From positions 1,455,460-1,519,459 of the forward strand of contig NZ_KI519609.1 in NCBI RefSeq assembly GCF_000483485.1: a stretch of DNA of 64,000 nt, read 5' to 3'. The translations under genes were made by a program, and so were the position numbers. This document shows, one piece after another, positions 26,484-36,249 of the stretch; position 1 is the stretch's first letter; each line of letters opens with the position of its first letter. The notes under the pieces were generated by a model. The model was not told the DNA's origin. It ran no database searches and was given only the letters and a program-made list of their open reading frames with translations. Origin of the DNA: Thiomicrorhabdus chilensis DSM 12352. GTDB taxonomy: Bacteria; Pseudomonadota; Gammaproteobacteria; Thiomicrospirales; Thiomicrospiraceae.

Positions 26484-27263
26484 TCAGTTAGCCGAGTCTG
26501 ACGGATCTAGCCAGATTAAAGAGGCCATACGCCCAGTTTGGCCATCTCGACGATAAGAGTAAAAACGTGATGAATCCTCATATGAGCAGAGTTCACTGTC
26601 GTATATCTGCTCCACTCCCAAAGTCTTCAACTCCAATATGAGCAGGCCTGCCAGATCCGCCAGATATTTGTTTTTTGAGGGAACAGAACCGACTGTTTGT
26701 ATTTGGAAATAAGGCTCGCTCTGCGGTGAGTCTTTGGCAAAAACCTCAAACACATCCTGCCCGACTTCAAAATGCGGTTGGCGTATCGACGGTCCAATCC
26801 AAACTAACAGATTTTCAGGGTTTTCCGGGAGCGCCAGAAGGCTTTTCCTGACAATGCCATTGGCAAGCCCTTTCCATCCGGCATGAATCGCACACACCAG
26901 ACTGCCGGCACGATTCGTCACCAACAGTGGCAAGCAATCGGCCGTCATCACGACCGCCACTTTTCGCGCCTCGTCACTCCAGGCGGCATCCGCTTTGGGC
27001 GCGACCCAAGTAGACGAATCCTGTCCGTTGAGACACACTAGTCGGTCGGTATGCATCTGTTCAAGCCACATAGGGGCATCCGGCAGCTGCGCCATATCAT
27101 TGAGTCTTTGACGATTCTGCCTGACCAGAGAAGGCGCATCTCCAACATGTGTGGCCAGGTTGAAACTGTCATAAGGCGGCAGGCTGACACCGCCCAAACG
27201 AGTCGTACACAAAGCTCGAATGGATTTTGGAGCCGGCCAGTCAGGTCGAATAACATCCATCAT
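26484..27263 (-). CDS. pgeF: Peptidoglycan editing factor / multicopper-like laccase-domain protein
   Basis: PgeF (YfiH) is a cytoplasmic purine nucleosidase/amidase-like protein that in E. coli keeps L-Ser out of the peptidoglycan stem. The 259 residues show the family motifs LATHVGD, VMTADCLPLLVTN and AIHAGWKGLANG, which carry the zinc-binding Cys and His residues, and GPSIRQPHFEVGQDV. It lies 69 bases after rluD on the same strand, the usual order. ATG codons at 27263 and 27260 compete with a TTG at 27272; none has a strong ribosome binding site. Confidence 0.93.
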   Translation of the reverse strand: MMDVIRPDWPAPKSIRALCTTRLGGVSLPPYDSFNLATHVGDAPSLVRQNRQRLNDMAQLPDAPMWLEQMHTDRLVCLNGQDSSTWVAPKADAAWSDEARKVAVVMTADCLPLLVTNRAGSLVCAIHAGWKGLANGIVRKSLLALPENPENLLVWIGPSIRQPHFEVGQDVFEVFAKDSPQSEPYFQIQTVGSVPSKNKYLADLAGLLILELKTLGVEQIYDSELCSYEDSSRFYSYRRDGQTGRMASLIWLDPSDSAN

Positions 27264-27332
27264 TTTCGACAACCGTTTTCATTCAAACTGCAAACGCTTT
27301 GGAGCGGAAGAAAAACGAACGCCATACTCTGT

Positions 27333-28376
27333 TCAATTGGGAATGTCATCATCCGTCACCCACTCCACTTCGACGCCATAATCGTAATCAAACTCATCAT
27401 AACCGGCGTGCTTGGATTCAAATTCTTCCATATCGTCACGCAAAGTATCAATCAGATCGAGCATGTCTTCGGGCATATCCACTTTCCACTTCATGGTTTT
27501 TCCGGTGACCGGGTGGGTCAAACTTAAAGCCCCGGCATGCAGCGCTTGACGTTTAAAGTTTCTAAGGGTTTCAACAAAGTCTTCCAGCATCTGTTTGGGG
27601 ATGCGCATGCGCTTGCCATAAACCGGGTCGCCGATCAGCGGAAAACCGATCGAGGCCATGTGCACTCGAATCTGGTGGGTTCTGCCGGTTTCCAGCTTAA
27701 CGCGGATTCGGGTATGTTCTCTAAAGTGTTCCAGGACGCGATAATGACTGACGGCATGTTTCCCTCCCATTAACCTGATCGCCATTTTTTTGCGATCCTG
27801 CGGACTGCGTCCAATGGGTTTGTCAACCGTCCCTCCGGAGATCATGTGCCCGACCACCACTGCATCATAAATACGCTCTACCGCATGGCGCTGCAACTGA
27901 TCAACCAGATGGGTTTGTGCCGGTACGGTCTTGGCGACCACCATTAAACCCGAGGTTTCTTTATCGAGACGATGCACGATTCCGGCACGTGGCACTTCAC
28001 GCAGACGCTTGTCATGAAACAGCAAGGCATTCAACAGGGTTTTATCCGGGTTGCCCGCTCCGGGGTGCACAACCAGGCCTGCCGGTTTATTGATAACCAG
28101 AATGGCGTCGTCTTCGTATACAATATCCAACGGAATATTCTGGGCTTCAAGCGACACTTCCTCTTCAAGTTCGGCAATCAGTTCGACCTTTTCTCCACCC
28201 AAAACGGCTTGGCGAGGTTTGCTCCAAACCTCGCCATCGACCTTAAGGTTGCCCTCTTTGATCCACTGCTGGATACGGCTTCTGGAATAATCGGGAAACA
28301 GCGGCGCAATCGCCACATCCAGGCGCTGTCCCAAACAGGACTGCGGAATTTCTGCGTTTAAAATCTGTGTACTCAA
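27333..28376 (-). CDS. rluD: 23S rRNA pseudouridine(1911/1915/1917) synthase
   Basis: RluD makes pseudouridines in helix 69 of 23S rRNA. The 347-residue protein has an N-terminal S4 RNA-binding domain (RLDVAIAPLFPDYSRSRIQQWI) and a catalytic domain with HRLDKETSGLMVVAKT, where the Asp is the nucleophile. The GRTHQIRVHMASIGFPLIGDPVYG motif follows. The C-terminus is acidic. A TTG start with AAGG seven bases upstream is used. Its divergent neighbour is bamD and its downstream neighbour pgeF, a conserved gammaproteobacterial arrangement. Confidence 0.96.
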   Translation of the reverse strand: MSTQILNAEIPQSCLGQRLDVAIAPLFPDYSRSRIQQWIKEGNLKVDGEVWSKPRQAVLGGEKVELIAELEEEVSLEAQNIPLDIVYEDDAILVINKPAGLVVHPGAGNPDKTLLNALLFHDKRLREVPRAGIVHRLDKETSGLMVVAKTVPAQTHLVDQLQRHAVERIYDAVVVGHMISGGTVDKPIGRSPQDRKKMAIRLMGGKHAVSHYRVLEHFREHTRIRVKLETGRTHQIRVHMASIGFPLIGDPVYGKRMRIPKQMLEDFVETLRNFKRQALHAGALSLTHPVTGKTMKWKVDMPEDMLDLIDTLRDDMEEFESKHAGYDEFDYDYGVEVEWVTDDDIPN

Positions 28377-28459
28377 TTGAAGGCCTTAAAATACTGTGAA
28401 CGGGTGAATTTGTGATACAATTTTGATCTTATTCATTTTATGTATTGTACCTAAGAAAC

Positions 28460-29305
28460 ATGAAAAAATCGCTGTTATCCATTGTGCTGGCCTTAACATT
28501 TTCTTTGCACGGTTGTTCGTCACTGATCGAGAAACCCGACTCTGAAATGACTGTCGAAGAATTTTACACCGAAGCCACGACAGCGTTCGAAGAAGGCAAC
28601 TGGGATACCGCCATACAGTACTATGAAAAACTCAAGGCCTACTTCCCTTACGGGAGTTACGCCGAACAGTCCTATCTGGAACTGGCCTACGCCTATTACC
28701 GTTATGACGAACCGGAATCGGCGATCCGCGAACTGGAAGAGTTCATCAAACTGTACCCCAAACACAAGCAACTGGCTTATGCCTATTACCTTAAAGCGGT
28801 CGCGGCGGATTCCATCATCAAAAGCTGGCTGGACCGTTTCATCACCGATCCGGCTCACCGCGACATCAAGTCCACGGATCGCGCCTTCAACTACTACCAG
28901 GAACTGCTGACGCGCTTCCCCGACACGGACTATGCTAGAAGTGCCAGTGAGCGCCTGATCATCATTCGTAACCGCATGGCCAGACACGAATTTCAAGTGG
29001 CCAAGTTTTACTATTCCAAAAAAGCCTATCTGGCCGCTGCCAACCGTTGCCGCTACCTGATTGAAGAATACCCAAGAGCGGTCATAAACTTGCAAGCTCT
29101 GGAGTTAATGAAAGACAGTTATGCCGCACTTGGCATGCAGCAAAACTATGTGGATACACTAAAGGTTTACGAACTCAACCTGAATGTTCAGCAACAAGCC
29201 GAAGAGCAAGCCCTTGAAGAAGCCCCCGCGCCAGGCTCTGCAAATAAAAAACAGCCATCTTGGTGGGACAAAATGTCCACTACCCTTGATGAAATCTTCG
29301 ATTAA
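28460..29305 (+). CDS. bamD: Outer membrane assembly lipoprotein BamD
   Basis: BamD is the essential lipoprotein partner of BamA in outer-membrane protein insertion. The 281-residue precursor has a signal peptide with the lipobox TFSLHGCSS, so Cys is expected to be lipidated. It then has TPR-like repeats, for example AFEEGNWDTAIQYYEKLKAY and SYLELAYAYYRYDEPESAI. The C-terminal helix and Glu/Ala-rich tail end at WWDKMSTTLDEIFD. The ATG at 28460 gives a proper signal peptide; an upstream TTG would add five residues. A terminator follows. Confidence 0.95.
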   Translation: MKKSLLSIVLALTFSLHGCSSLIEKPDSEMTVEEFYTEATTAFEEGNWDTAIQYYEKLKAYFPYGSYAEQSYLELAYAYYRYDEPESAIRELEEFIKLYPKHKQLAYAYYLKAVAADSIIKSWLDRFITDPAHRDIKSTDRAFNYYQELLTRFPDTDYARSASERLIIIRNRMARHEFQVAKFYYSKKAYLAAANRCRYLIEEYPRAVINLQALELMKDSYAALGMQQNYVDTLKVYELNLNVQQQAEEQALEEAPAPGSANKKQPSWWDKMSTTLDEIFD

Positions 29306-29352
29306 TATTCTAGCCCCGATAACGTCTTAATTTTCAAACAGTGCTTGAAGCT

Positions 29353-29391
29353 AAAAAGGCCAGTTCGATTCAATTCGAACTGGCCTTTTTT
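29353..29391. terminator. Bidirectional terminator between bamD and nadE
   Basis: A 16-base perfect stem (AAGGCCAGTTCGA and its complement, with flanking A/T runs) surrounds a short loop, between two convergent genes. Confidence 0.95.
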
Positions 29392-29434
29392 AATTCTATC
29401 TGTCTAGGCTAGGGGTTTAAACCTTGATCAGCTT

Positions 29435-31063
29435 TCATTCCGAATAACGGCTGGTAATCGGATAACGGCGATCCCGACCGAAAGCTCGATGGGTGATTTT
29501 AACGCCTGGGGCGGCCTGTCTGCGTTTGTATTCACTTCGGTCAATCAAGCGAATCACGCGGCGCACCTCTTGCTCATCGTAACCCAATGCTACTATTTCA
29601 GCGGGCGTTTTGTCTTCTTTCACATAACCTTTGATGATGGCATCGAGCACATCATAATCCGGCAAAGAATCCTGGTCTTTTTGATCCGGTCTCAATTCGG
29701 CCGATGGCGGACGTGTGATGACCCTTTCAGGAATCACCGGCGACAAGGTATTGCGATAGGATGCCAGACGGTAAACCAAGGTTTTAGGCACGTCTTTCAA
29801 AGGTGAAAAACCGCCGACCATGTCCCCGTAAAGCGTCGAATAACCTACCGCCACCTCGCTTTTATTACTGGTGGCCAGCACCATCTTCCCGGTCTTATTG
29901 GATAAAGCCATCAACAGGGTACCGCGAATACGCGCCTGCAAGTTCTCTTCGGTCACATCCTCATCGTAACCCTTGAACGCATCCGCCAGCGTTGCCTCAA
30001 AGGCATTGTACATCGGCTCAATCGGCAAAACACTGTACTTCACTCCCATGGTGTTGGCCTGCTTTTCGGCATCTTCCATACTGATGGCGGCGGTATAGCG
30101 GAACGGCATCATCACCGCCTCAACCTTGTCGGCGCCCAAAGCATCAACGGCCACGGCTAAAGTCAAAGCCGAATCAATCCCACCCGACAGTCCCAGCAAA
30201 ACGCCTGGAAAACCGTTTTTATTGACATAGTCGCCGACCCCCTGGATGATCGCCTGGTAGATGCGCGCCTCATCCTCATAAAGTTCGGCCTGTTCACCTT
30301 TCAAAAGCACCACAGAATCCGCCTGCTTTATGACTTTGACTGGCGTGAGTTGCTCTTTGAATTCCGGTGACTGCACCATGACCTCACCGTCGGCACACAT
30401 CGCAAAGGATCCACCATCGAATACCAGCTCATCCTGCCCACCAACTTGGTTGACATAAATCACTGGTTTCTTGATTTCGTCCACCCGACGCCTCACTACC
30501 TCTAAACGGTCTTGGTGCTTTTCATTGGAAAACGGCGACGCATTCAAATTAAGAATAATGTCCGCGCCTGCATCCACCGCTTGGGTAGCCGGCGTGATTT
30601 TCCAGATATCTTCACAGACCAACACCCCAAATCGGATGCCTTTAAATTCCACCACACAGGGCTGCTTGCCCGCAGAAAAATAACGCTGTTCGTCGAAGAC
30701 GCTGTAATTGGGCAGGTTCTGTTTCATGTAGCTGGCCTGAATCAAGCCACCTTCAATCCACGCCGCCATATTGAAACGTTCTCCTAATTCATCCATCATT
30801 GGATAACCCACTAGCAGTACCACGTCTTCTACCCGTTCACACAGGTCGGACAAGGCTTGATTGATCTGGGCATAAAGGCCATCACGCAACAACAGATCTT
30901 CAGGTGGGTAGCCGGTCAGTGTCATCTCTGGAAACACCACGATATCGGCTTGATGTGTGTTTTTTGCCGTGTGTGCTGCATTCAATATCTTTTCGACATT
31001 GCCTGAGATATCCCCTACAACCGGATTAATCTGCGCCATTACGATGGTAACATTCTGTGTCAT
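29435..31063 (-). CDS. nadE: Glutamine-dependent NAD+ synthetase
   Basis: This enzyme amidates deamido-NAD using glutamine. Of about 542 residues, the N-terminal half is a nitrilase-like glutaminase with Glu in VVFPEMTLTGYPPEDLLL, Lys in KQNLPNY and Cys in VLVCEDIW. The C-terminal half is the ATP-pyrophosphatase synthetase with the P-loop GLSGGIDSALT and ATSNKSEVAVGYSTLYGD. The ATG at 31063 starts the conserved MTQNVTIVMAQINP; upstream in-frame codons reach almost to sucD and look non-conserved. It follows sucD by about 66 bases on the same strand. Confidence 0.95.
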   Translation of the reverse strand: MTQNVTIVMAQINPVVGDISGNVEKILNAAHTAKNTHQADIVVFPEMTLTGYPPEDLLLRDGLYAQINQALSDLCERVEDVVLLVGYPMMDELGERFNMAAWIEGGLIQASYMKQNLPNYSVFDEQRYFSAGKQPCVVEFKGIRFGVLVCEDIWKITPATQAVDAGADIILNLNASPFSNEKHQDRLEVVRRRVDEIKKPVIYVNQVGGQDELVFDGGSFAMCADGEVMVQSPEFKEQLTPVKVIKQADSVVLLKGEQAELYEDEARIYQAIIQGVGDYVNKNGFPGVLLGLSGGIDSALTLAVAVDALGADKVEAVMMPFRYTAAISMEDAEKQANTMGVKYSVLPIEPMYNAFEATLADAFKGYDEDVTEENLQARIRGTLLMALSNKTGKMVLATSNKSEVAVGYSTLYGDMVGGFSPLKDVPKTLVYRLASYRNTLSPVIPERVITRPPSAELRPDQKDQDSLPDYDVLDAIIKGYVKEDKTPAEIVALGYDEQEVRRVIRLIDRSEYKRRQAAPGVKITHRAFGRDRRYPITSRYSE

Positions 31064-31129
31064 TGCGTCTTTCTCAAACTGTTTTGGATCCCGAGTGAAT
31101 TTTACCGGTCGCCCATAAGGCAACCACCT

Positions 31130-32020
31130 TTAGCCAATTTGCTCAAGCTGTTTACGCATGACCTGACCCAAGTCCGCCGGAGAACGCACCACTGTGACAC
31201 CGGCCGATTCCAAGGCTGCAAATTTGGCTTCTGCCGTGCCTTTACCGCCACTGACAATGGCACCCGCATGTCCCATGCGTTTACCCGCTGGGGCGGTCAC
31301 ACCGGCAATATAGGCTACCACCGGCTTGGTCACATGGGCCTTGATGAATTCGGCTGCGTCTTCTTCCGCCTGCCCACCGATTTCGCCGACCATGATAATG
31401 CCTTCGGTCTGTGGATCCTCTTGGAACAGACGTAAACAATCAATAAAGTTCATCCCTTGAATCGGGTCGCCGCCAATGCCCACACAGGTCGATTGGCCTA
31501 AACCGTTTTGAGTGGTCTGATGTACCGCTTCATAGGTAAGGGTTCCAGAGCGCGACACCACCCCAATCTTGCCCGGCAAGTGAATATGGCCCGGCATTAT
31601 GCCGATTTTACAGCCTTCACCGTCATTTCCTGGGGTAATCAGTCCCGGACAGTTCGGTCCAATCAAATAAGCGTCGGACTTTTCCAACACCGCTCGCACT
31701 TTCAGCATATCGGCGACCGGAATGCCTTCGGTGATACAAGTAATCACTTTGATTCCTGCGGCAATAGCCTCAATAATCGAATCCGCAGCAAACGCAGGCG
31801 GCACATAAATCATCGAGGCTTCCGCACCCGTCTGTTCCACCGCTTCACGAACCGTATTGAAGACCGGCAGTCCAAGGTGGGTTTGCCCTCCCTTACCTGG
31901 GGTCACACCGCCGACCATTTTGGTGCCGTAAGCCAAAGCCTGTTCGGAGTGAAAAGAGCCTTGCTTACCGGTAAACCCCTGACAAATCACTTTTGTGTCT
32001 TTATTGATCAAAATACTCAT
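31130..32020 (-). CDS. sucD: Succinyl-CoA synthetase alpha subunit
   Basis: The alpha subunit binds CoA and carries the phosphohistidine of the ATP/ADP-forming succinyl-CoA synthetase. The 296-residue protein shows the CoA-binding start ([20 protein letters not shown]), [10 protein letters not shown]-like core and the active His in [13 protein letters not shown]. Its ATG overlaps the sucC stop by one base (TAATG), which implies translational coupling. No sucAB genes are adjacent. Confidence 0.97.
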   Translation of the reverse strand: MSILINKDTKVICQGFTGKQGSFHSEQALAYGTKMVGGVTPGKGGQTHLGLPVFNTVREAVEQTGAEASMIYVPPAFAADSIIEAIAAGIKVITCITEGIPVADMLKVRAVLEKSDAYLIGPNCPGLITPGNDGEGCKIGIMPGHIHLPGKIGVVSRSGTLTYEAVHQTTQNGLGQSTCVGIGGDPIQGMNFIDCLRLFQEDPQTEGIIMVGEIGGQAEEDAAEFIKAHVTKPVVAYIAGVTAPAGKRMGHAGAIVSGGKGTAEAKFAALESAGVTVVRSPADLGQVMRKQLEQIG

Positions 32021-33189
32021 TATGCCGATACTCCTGCCGCTTCCACCACTTTTTTAGCGGCATCCGCCAATCCATCTGCGGTAATAATACTCACATCACT
32101 GTTTGCCAAAATCTCTTTCCCTAATTCCACATTAGTGCCTTCCAGACGCACCACCACCGGAATGCTCAAGCCCACTTCCTTAACCGCTTGAATGATTCCA
32201 TCGGCAATCAAATCGCAGCGCACAATGCCACCAAAAATATTCACCAAAATCGACTTCACTTCCGAAGAAGACAGAATCAGCTTAAAGGCTTCCGCAACAC
32301 GTTCCGGTGTGGCACCGCCGCCCACATCCAAGAAGTTGGCCGGCTCTCCGCCATTGAGTTTAATCAAGTCCATGGTCGCCATCGCCAAGCCGGCGCCATT
32401 CACCATACAACCGATATCGCCGTCCAGGGCGATATAGTTCAACTGGTGTTCTGACGCCTTGGCTTCACGCTCATCTTCCTGCGTGAAGTCACGCATCTCT
32501 ACCAATCCGGGCTGACGGTAAAGCGCATTGGAATCGATATTCACCTTAGCGTCCAACGCGACCAGTTCGTTGTCGGCGGTACGAATCAACGGGTTAATTT
32601 CGATTTGCGACACATCCTTGTCCAACGCCAGCTTGTAAAAAGCCATCATCAACTGTCCCAGCTGCTTAAAGGCACTGCCGGTCAAACCCAAGGCGAAAGC
32701 CACTTCACGGCATTGGTAAGGCATCACCCCCACCGTCGGATCAATATGCACACTCAAAATCTTTTCCGGACTCTGGGCCGCGACCTCTTCAATATCCATG
32801 CCGCCGGCGGCTGAGATCACAAAGGTGTGCGTGCGGGTGACACGATCCACCACCAGACTCAAATACAACTCTTCCTCAATCGCCAAGGTCTCTTCAATCA
32901 ATAAGCTGTTGATCGGCAAAGCCTTACCCGCAGTTTGAATGGTCGCCAATGAGCTGCCCAACAAATCGGCTGCAGCGGAATGCGCTTCTTCACGGCTTTT
33001 AACCAGACGCACGCCACCGGCTTTGCCGCGTGCACCCGCATGGATTTGAGCTTTTACCACCCAAGCCTCGCCCCCTAAGGTGTCCATAGCGGACTGCAAT
33101 GCATCCAATTGGGTGATGAGCTGGCCTTCGGGTACAGCAATGCCGTATTTTTTAAATAAAGACTTGGATTGATATTCATGTAAATTCAT
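32020..33189 (-). CDS. sucC: Succinyl-CoA synthetase beta subunit
   Basis: The beta subunit has an ATP-grasp nucleotide-binding domain and a C-terminal CoA-ligase domain. The 389-residue product starts with [20 protein letters not shown], which is diagnostic, and continues with [17 protein letters not shown]. The ends of the active site appear in [14 protein letters not shown] and [12 protein letters not shown]. The ATG at 33189 is the conserved start; codons further upstream are non-conserved. In autotrophic sulfur oxidisers the enzyme often serves biosynthesis, but that is inference here. Confidence 0.97.
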   Translation of the reverse strand: MNLHEYQSKSLFKKYGIAVPEGQLITQLDALQSAMDTLGGEAWVVKAQIHAGARGKAGGVRLVKSREEAHSAAADLLGSSLATIQTAGKALPINSLLIEETLAIEEELYLSLVVDRVTRTHTFVISAAGGMDIEEVAAQSPEKILSVHIDPTVGVMPYQCREVAFALGLTGSAFKQLGQLMMAFYKLALDKDVSQIEINPLIRTADNELVALDAKVNIDSNALYRQPGLVEMRDFTQEDEREAKASEHQLNYIALDGDIGCMVNGAGLAMATMDLIKLNGGEPANFLDVGGGATPERVAEAFKLILSSSEVKSILVNIFGGIVRCDLIADGIIQAVKEVGLSIPVVVRLEGTNVELGKEILANSDVSIITADGLADAAKKVVEAAGVSA

Positions 33190-33331
33190 GTGAAAAAACG
33201 TCTCCGATTTCCTGCCCGGATTCTCACACAAAGGCAGGATGATGTTGCGATGGATTTTTTGTAGATATAAATTGCTTTTATTTTATGTTTTTTAGACAAT
33301 GATTGCACCAACAAATCATTGCGAGAGCCCC

Positions 33332-33673
33332 GTGAGAGCCATTGTTTTTCTGTTATTCGTCATTTTAGTCTTCCTGATTTTGCGCTTTACCCTAAACCGC
33401 GTGATCGAGATCCGAGCCAAAAACCGGGAAAAAGCGATGATGAAAGATCAGCCAGCCTCTGCCAAAGAGAGTCAGCCGATGGTGCGTTGCGCTTTGTGCG
33501 GGATTCACCTGCCGCAATCGGAGGCGTATTTCGATGGCCAACACACCTTTTGCAGTGAAGGCCACATGCGTGAATTTCATGAGAATGGCGGTGTGCCAAC
33601 AAAGACCGGGAAATCGTCGCAGTCAGACGAAGCAAACAACCATAACCCGGATGATACCAAGAACGAGAATTAG
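33332..33673 (+). CDS. PP0621-like small zinc-ribbon membrane protein
   Basis: The protein of about 113 residues has one N-terminal transmembrane helix (AIVFLLFVILVFLILRF), a charged linker and a C-terminal metal-binding-like motif CALCGIHLPQSEAYFDGQHTFCSEGH, with four Cys and two His. This matches the PP0621 family, whose role is unknown. The GTG at 33332 places the helix at the N-terminus as in relatives; an ATG at 33299 would add 11 residues but lacks a ribosome binding site. Its end overlaps the convergent FKBP gene by four bases. Confidence 0.72.
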   Translation: MRAIVFLLFVILVFLILRFTLNRVIEIRAKNREKAMMKDQPASAKESQPMVRCALCGIHLPQSEAYFDGQHTFCSEGHMREFHENGGVPTKTGKSSQSDEANNHNPDDTKNEN

Positions 33674-34182
33674 ACTCTAAGCCTGAAAACCGACAGGCCT
33701 GTCGGTTTATGAATGAATCGCTTTGTAGTCGCTTTGAATACAATCATCTGTCCGGCAAGAGGATGGTTGAAATCGATCACCACTTCCTCCCCTTTTAATT
33801 CATGCACCTTGCCGGGCACCTCTTCTCCGGTGGGCGTATTAAAGCCAATCACATAGCCCTCTTCCATTTCCATATCTGCCGGAAAGTCCGAACGAGACAT
33901 GCTCTGCAAGTTTGCCGGATCAATTTGACCAAAAGCCTGCTCGGGCGGCAAGGTGAAGGTTCCGGTGGTGCCGACTTCCAGACCAATCAACAACTCATCC
34001 AGTTTGTTGATAAAGGTGTTATCACCAATGGTAAACCGGAAGGTCTCATCACCTTCGGTCTCTTCCACCACCGTGCCGTCGATTAGCGTGAGTTTAAAAC
34101 CGATTTCAACCTCACTGTTCTCGCCTACCGTCAATGGTGGAGCTGGATTCTGATCAACTTTTTCGTTTGCGGATTCTTGCAC
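33670..34182 (-). CDS. FKBP-type peptidyl-prolyl isomerase, SlyD/SlpA-like
   Basis: This 170-residue protein has the FKBP core with the inserted IF domain typical of SlyD/SlpA: VEIGFKLTLIDGTVVEET, then GDNTFINKLDELLIGLEVGTTGTFTLPPEQAFG, and the closing FNHPLAGQMIVFKAT. It should catalyse prolyl cis-trans isomerisation in the cytoplasm. About 20 polar residues precede the domain. The GTG start has GAGGA seven bases upstream and lies inside the last codons of the upstream GGDEF gene (29-base overlap). Its last residues are encoded by a CAGGCCTG palindrome (33694-33701, arms symmetric over 22 bp). Confidence 0.85.
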   Translation of the reverse strand: MQESANEKVDQNPAPPLTVGENSEVEIGFKLTLIDGTVVEETEGDETFRFTIGDNTFINKLDELLIGLEVGTTGTFTLPPEQAFGQIDPANLQSMSRSDFPADMEMEEGYVIGFNTPTGEEVPGKVHELKGEEVVIDFNHPLAGQMIVFKATTKRFIHKPTGLSVFRLRV

Positions 34183-35392
34183 TTTTCTGTCCTCTTTTAA
34201 TCACTTTCTCAGCCGGATCGCCGGAAACCACCACCCGGTTACGCCCCATCTCTTTGGCTTGATAGAGCGCCTGATCTGCCGCTTTAACGACCTCTTCCGG
34301 CGACTTAATATCCGCAGTTTTCTCGGCCACGCCGATACTCACGGTCACCTTGGTGGAGGTGTCCTGATTCTTGTGTTTAAAGCGTAGATCGGTGGCTTCA
34401 ACCTGCTTGCGTAACTCATCCAGAATCGGACGAGCTTGTTCCGGAGTTTTATTGGTGAACACCACGGTAAATTCCTCACCGCCAAAACGATAGGCTTTAC
34501 CACCCGATCCAACCTGGTTGAGCACCTTGCTGACGGTGCGCAACACCAAATCGCCGATATCGTGTCCATAGGTATCGTTGAACTTCTTGAAATGATCGAT
34601 GTCGATCATGGCGATCGAATAACGCCGCCCCAACCCCATAAAGGATTCAAACAGCGCGCGACGTCCGGCCATACCGGTTAATTCATCGGTATAGGCAATC
34701 TGATGGGTGTCAAACACAACCGACAATACAATCATCAAGGCGGCAATCGTAATCAGCCAGTTCAACAGGCCATATTGCGCCGCATTGTTGAGCCCGACGG
34801 CCACCAGAATCAACACAAACAACGCCACCTGATCCAGCACTCTAGCCTTACGCATCATCGCCAAACGAATAATCATCAGATTGGCCACCACCAGCATCAC
34901 CACCGTGCTAAGCATCGGCATTTTAAACGGCGAGTCCAAATCAGTGCTCACCGGCTTGGCAAGAAACTGAACCGTCTCAAACGATAAATTCTGCATCATC
35001 CAGTAAATGCCGACACCTTGTAAAACCAACAGGCCTGTCAGAAATAGATTGTAAGCGTGATGTTTGACGCCGCGCTCAGGCAGCAGAATCCACAGCAGGA
35101 TATTGATTGGAATCAGCAGACTCACCAAAGGAAAACGCAGTGCTTGCGCGGTACTGTTCAAAGGCAATGGAACCAGGTCGCTCATCAAAAACACGACCAA
35201 TAACAGATTCACCAGTAAAAATACCGGCTGCATGCGGTTGAGAAGCAGACTGACAAACACACCAATCGCGGCCACCGCATAAGGGGCATAATCCAATAAA
35301 GCCTGCCAGCCTAAGGGCCAACTGGGGATTTGATAAGCTTGCCAAACGGCAAATCCACTTAGTAACAACAACCAGAAGTAATGCCGTGCCAA
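34154..35392 (-). CDS. Membrane GGDEF diguanylate cyclase
   Basis: The 412-residue protein has about eight transmembrane helices (roughly residues 5-225) and a C-terminal GGDEF domain with an active GGEEF motif (YRFGGEEFTVVF) near residue 325. No RxxD inhibitory site is found. It should make c-di-GMP, with the membrane part as sensor of unknown signal. The start is a TTG with AAGGG eight bases upstream; no ATG occurs before the first helix. Its end overlaps the FKBP gene, indicating coupled expression. Confidence 0.88.
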   Translation of the reverse strand: MARHYFWLLLLSGFAVWQAYQIPSWPLGWQALLDYAPYAVAAIGVFVSLLLNRMQPVFLLVNLLLVVFLMSDLVPLPLNSTAQALRFPLVSLLIPINILLWILLPERGVKHHAYNLFLTGLLVLQGVGIYWMMQNLSFETVQFLAKPVSTDLDSPFKMPMLSTVVMLVVANLMIIRLAMMRKARVLDQVALFVLILVAVGLNNAAQYGLLNWLITIAALMIVLSVVFDTHQIAYTDELTGMAGRRALFESFMGLGRRYSIAMIDIDHFKKFNDTYGHDIGDLVLRTVSKVLNQVGSGGKAYRFGGEEFTVVFTNKTPEQARPILDELRKQVEATDLRFKHKNQDTSTKVTVSIGVAEKTADIKSPEEVVKAADQALYQAKEMGRNRVVVSGDPAEKVIKRGQKSARIRKRKS

Positions 35393-35488
35393 TTCAAAAC
35401 CCTTATTGATTCAATTTTACGATTTGTCTTCATGTTTTGGCGGCTGGCCTGTCGCCATGCGCCCTTCGCTTTGCCCGTCACGGGGCAA

Positions 35489-35839
35489 TTAGCTTTTCCC
35501 GAAGAGGGAGAATTTCTCTTCCGGCTTGTCGCTGCATTGAATGCGCCATTCCATTGCGTATTCGCAATTCTTGCCGCCAACACATTCAAAGTGCTGCTTG
35601 GCGAATTCCGAAGACTTGCCCGCCTTGCGCAACAGATACACATAGCCTTTCGGGCAACTCTCTTTGGCTTGGCGGCGCAATGACCAACTGTCAAAGCCGG
35701 TAACCGGCTCACTGTAGAATTCGGTCAGATAAAACGTCTCTTCATCCACCTGCTGGCTTTGCACCGTGGAACATGCGGATAAACTCAAGACCGTAACGCC
35801 AAAAACGAACAGGCCTGCTAATTTCAGAATGGGTTTCAT
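35489..35839 (-). CDS. Small lipoprotein of unknown function
   Basis: The 116-residue precursor has a signal peptide ending in the lipobox LSLSACS, so it should be lipidated. The mature part has four Cys (SCPKG, HFECVGGKNCEYA, IQCSDK), suggesting disulfides in the periplasm. I do not recognise the family. It is the third of three adjacent small exported proteins on the - strand (36558 to 35489). A CAGGCCTG core (35810-35817) lies within the signal-peptide codons. Confidence 0.75.
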   Translation of the reverse strand: MKPILKLAGLFVFGVTVLSLSACSTVQSQQVDEETFYLTEFYSEPVTGFDSWSLRRQAKESCPKGYVYLLRKAGKSSEFAKQHFECVGGKNCEYAMEWRIQCSDKPEEKFSLFGKS

Positions 35840-35882
35840 GATTAAATAAATCTACTTATTAAGTTAAACAACGCCTCAAAGC

Positions 35883-36221
35883 CTATTGCTTGACGACCCC
35901 TAGCGAATCCATCGGCAAAGGCTCCTCTTTAAGGCCTTTTTCGGAAATAATATAACACAGATTAGTGTGCAGCTTTTTACCGTTGACCAACAAAGAAGCG
36001 CCGTACTGATCTTCGGGGTTCAAGCGCACATGCCCTTGATAAACTTTCAACAATTTACCGGTCATGCAACTGTACACTTCAACGGTTCGATCCAGGCCAA
36101 TCCAGTCAGACTGAATATTTTTCGCACTATTGGTGACCTTTTCACACCCCGAACCCGCAAGTACGATCAGCATCGCACCCAACATCAGGCTCCAACTTTT
36201 AAAATTCCAGTTGAACTTCAT
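35883..36221 (-). CDS. Small lipoprotein of unknown function
   Basis: The 112-residue precursor begins MKFNWNFKSWSLMLGAMLIVL and has a lipobox LAGSGC. The mature part (about 85 residues) includes two Cys (VYSCMTGK and LCYIISE) that could pair. GGGGAAG precedes the ATG, so translation should be strong. No family recognised. It lies between two other small exported proteins. Confidence 0.75.
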   Translation of the reverse strand: MKFNWNFKSWSLMLGAMLIVLAGSGCEKVTNSAKNIQSDWIGLDRTVEVYSCMTGKLLKVYQGHVRLNPEDQYGASLLVNGKKLHTNLCYIISEKGLKEEPLPMDSLGVVKQ

Positions 36222-36249
36222 TTTCTTCCCCTAAATGGTAGTAAATAAC

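Noticed and set aside
34436-34681. Antisense open frames inside GGDEF, hrpA and aceE genes
   Set aside because: They mirror strongly coding sequence on the other strand and lack ribosome binding sites or recognisable domains.
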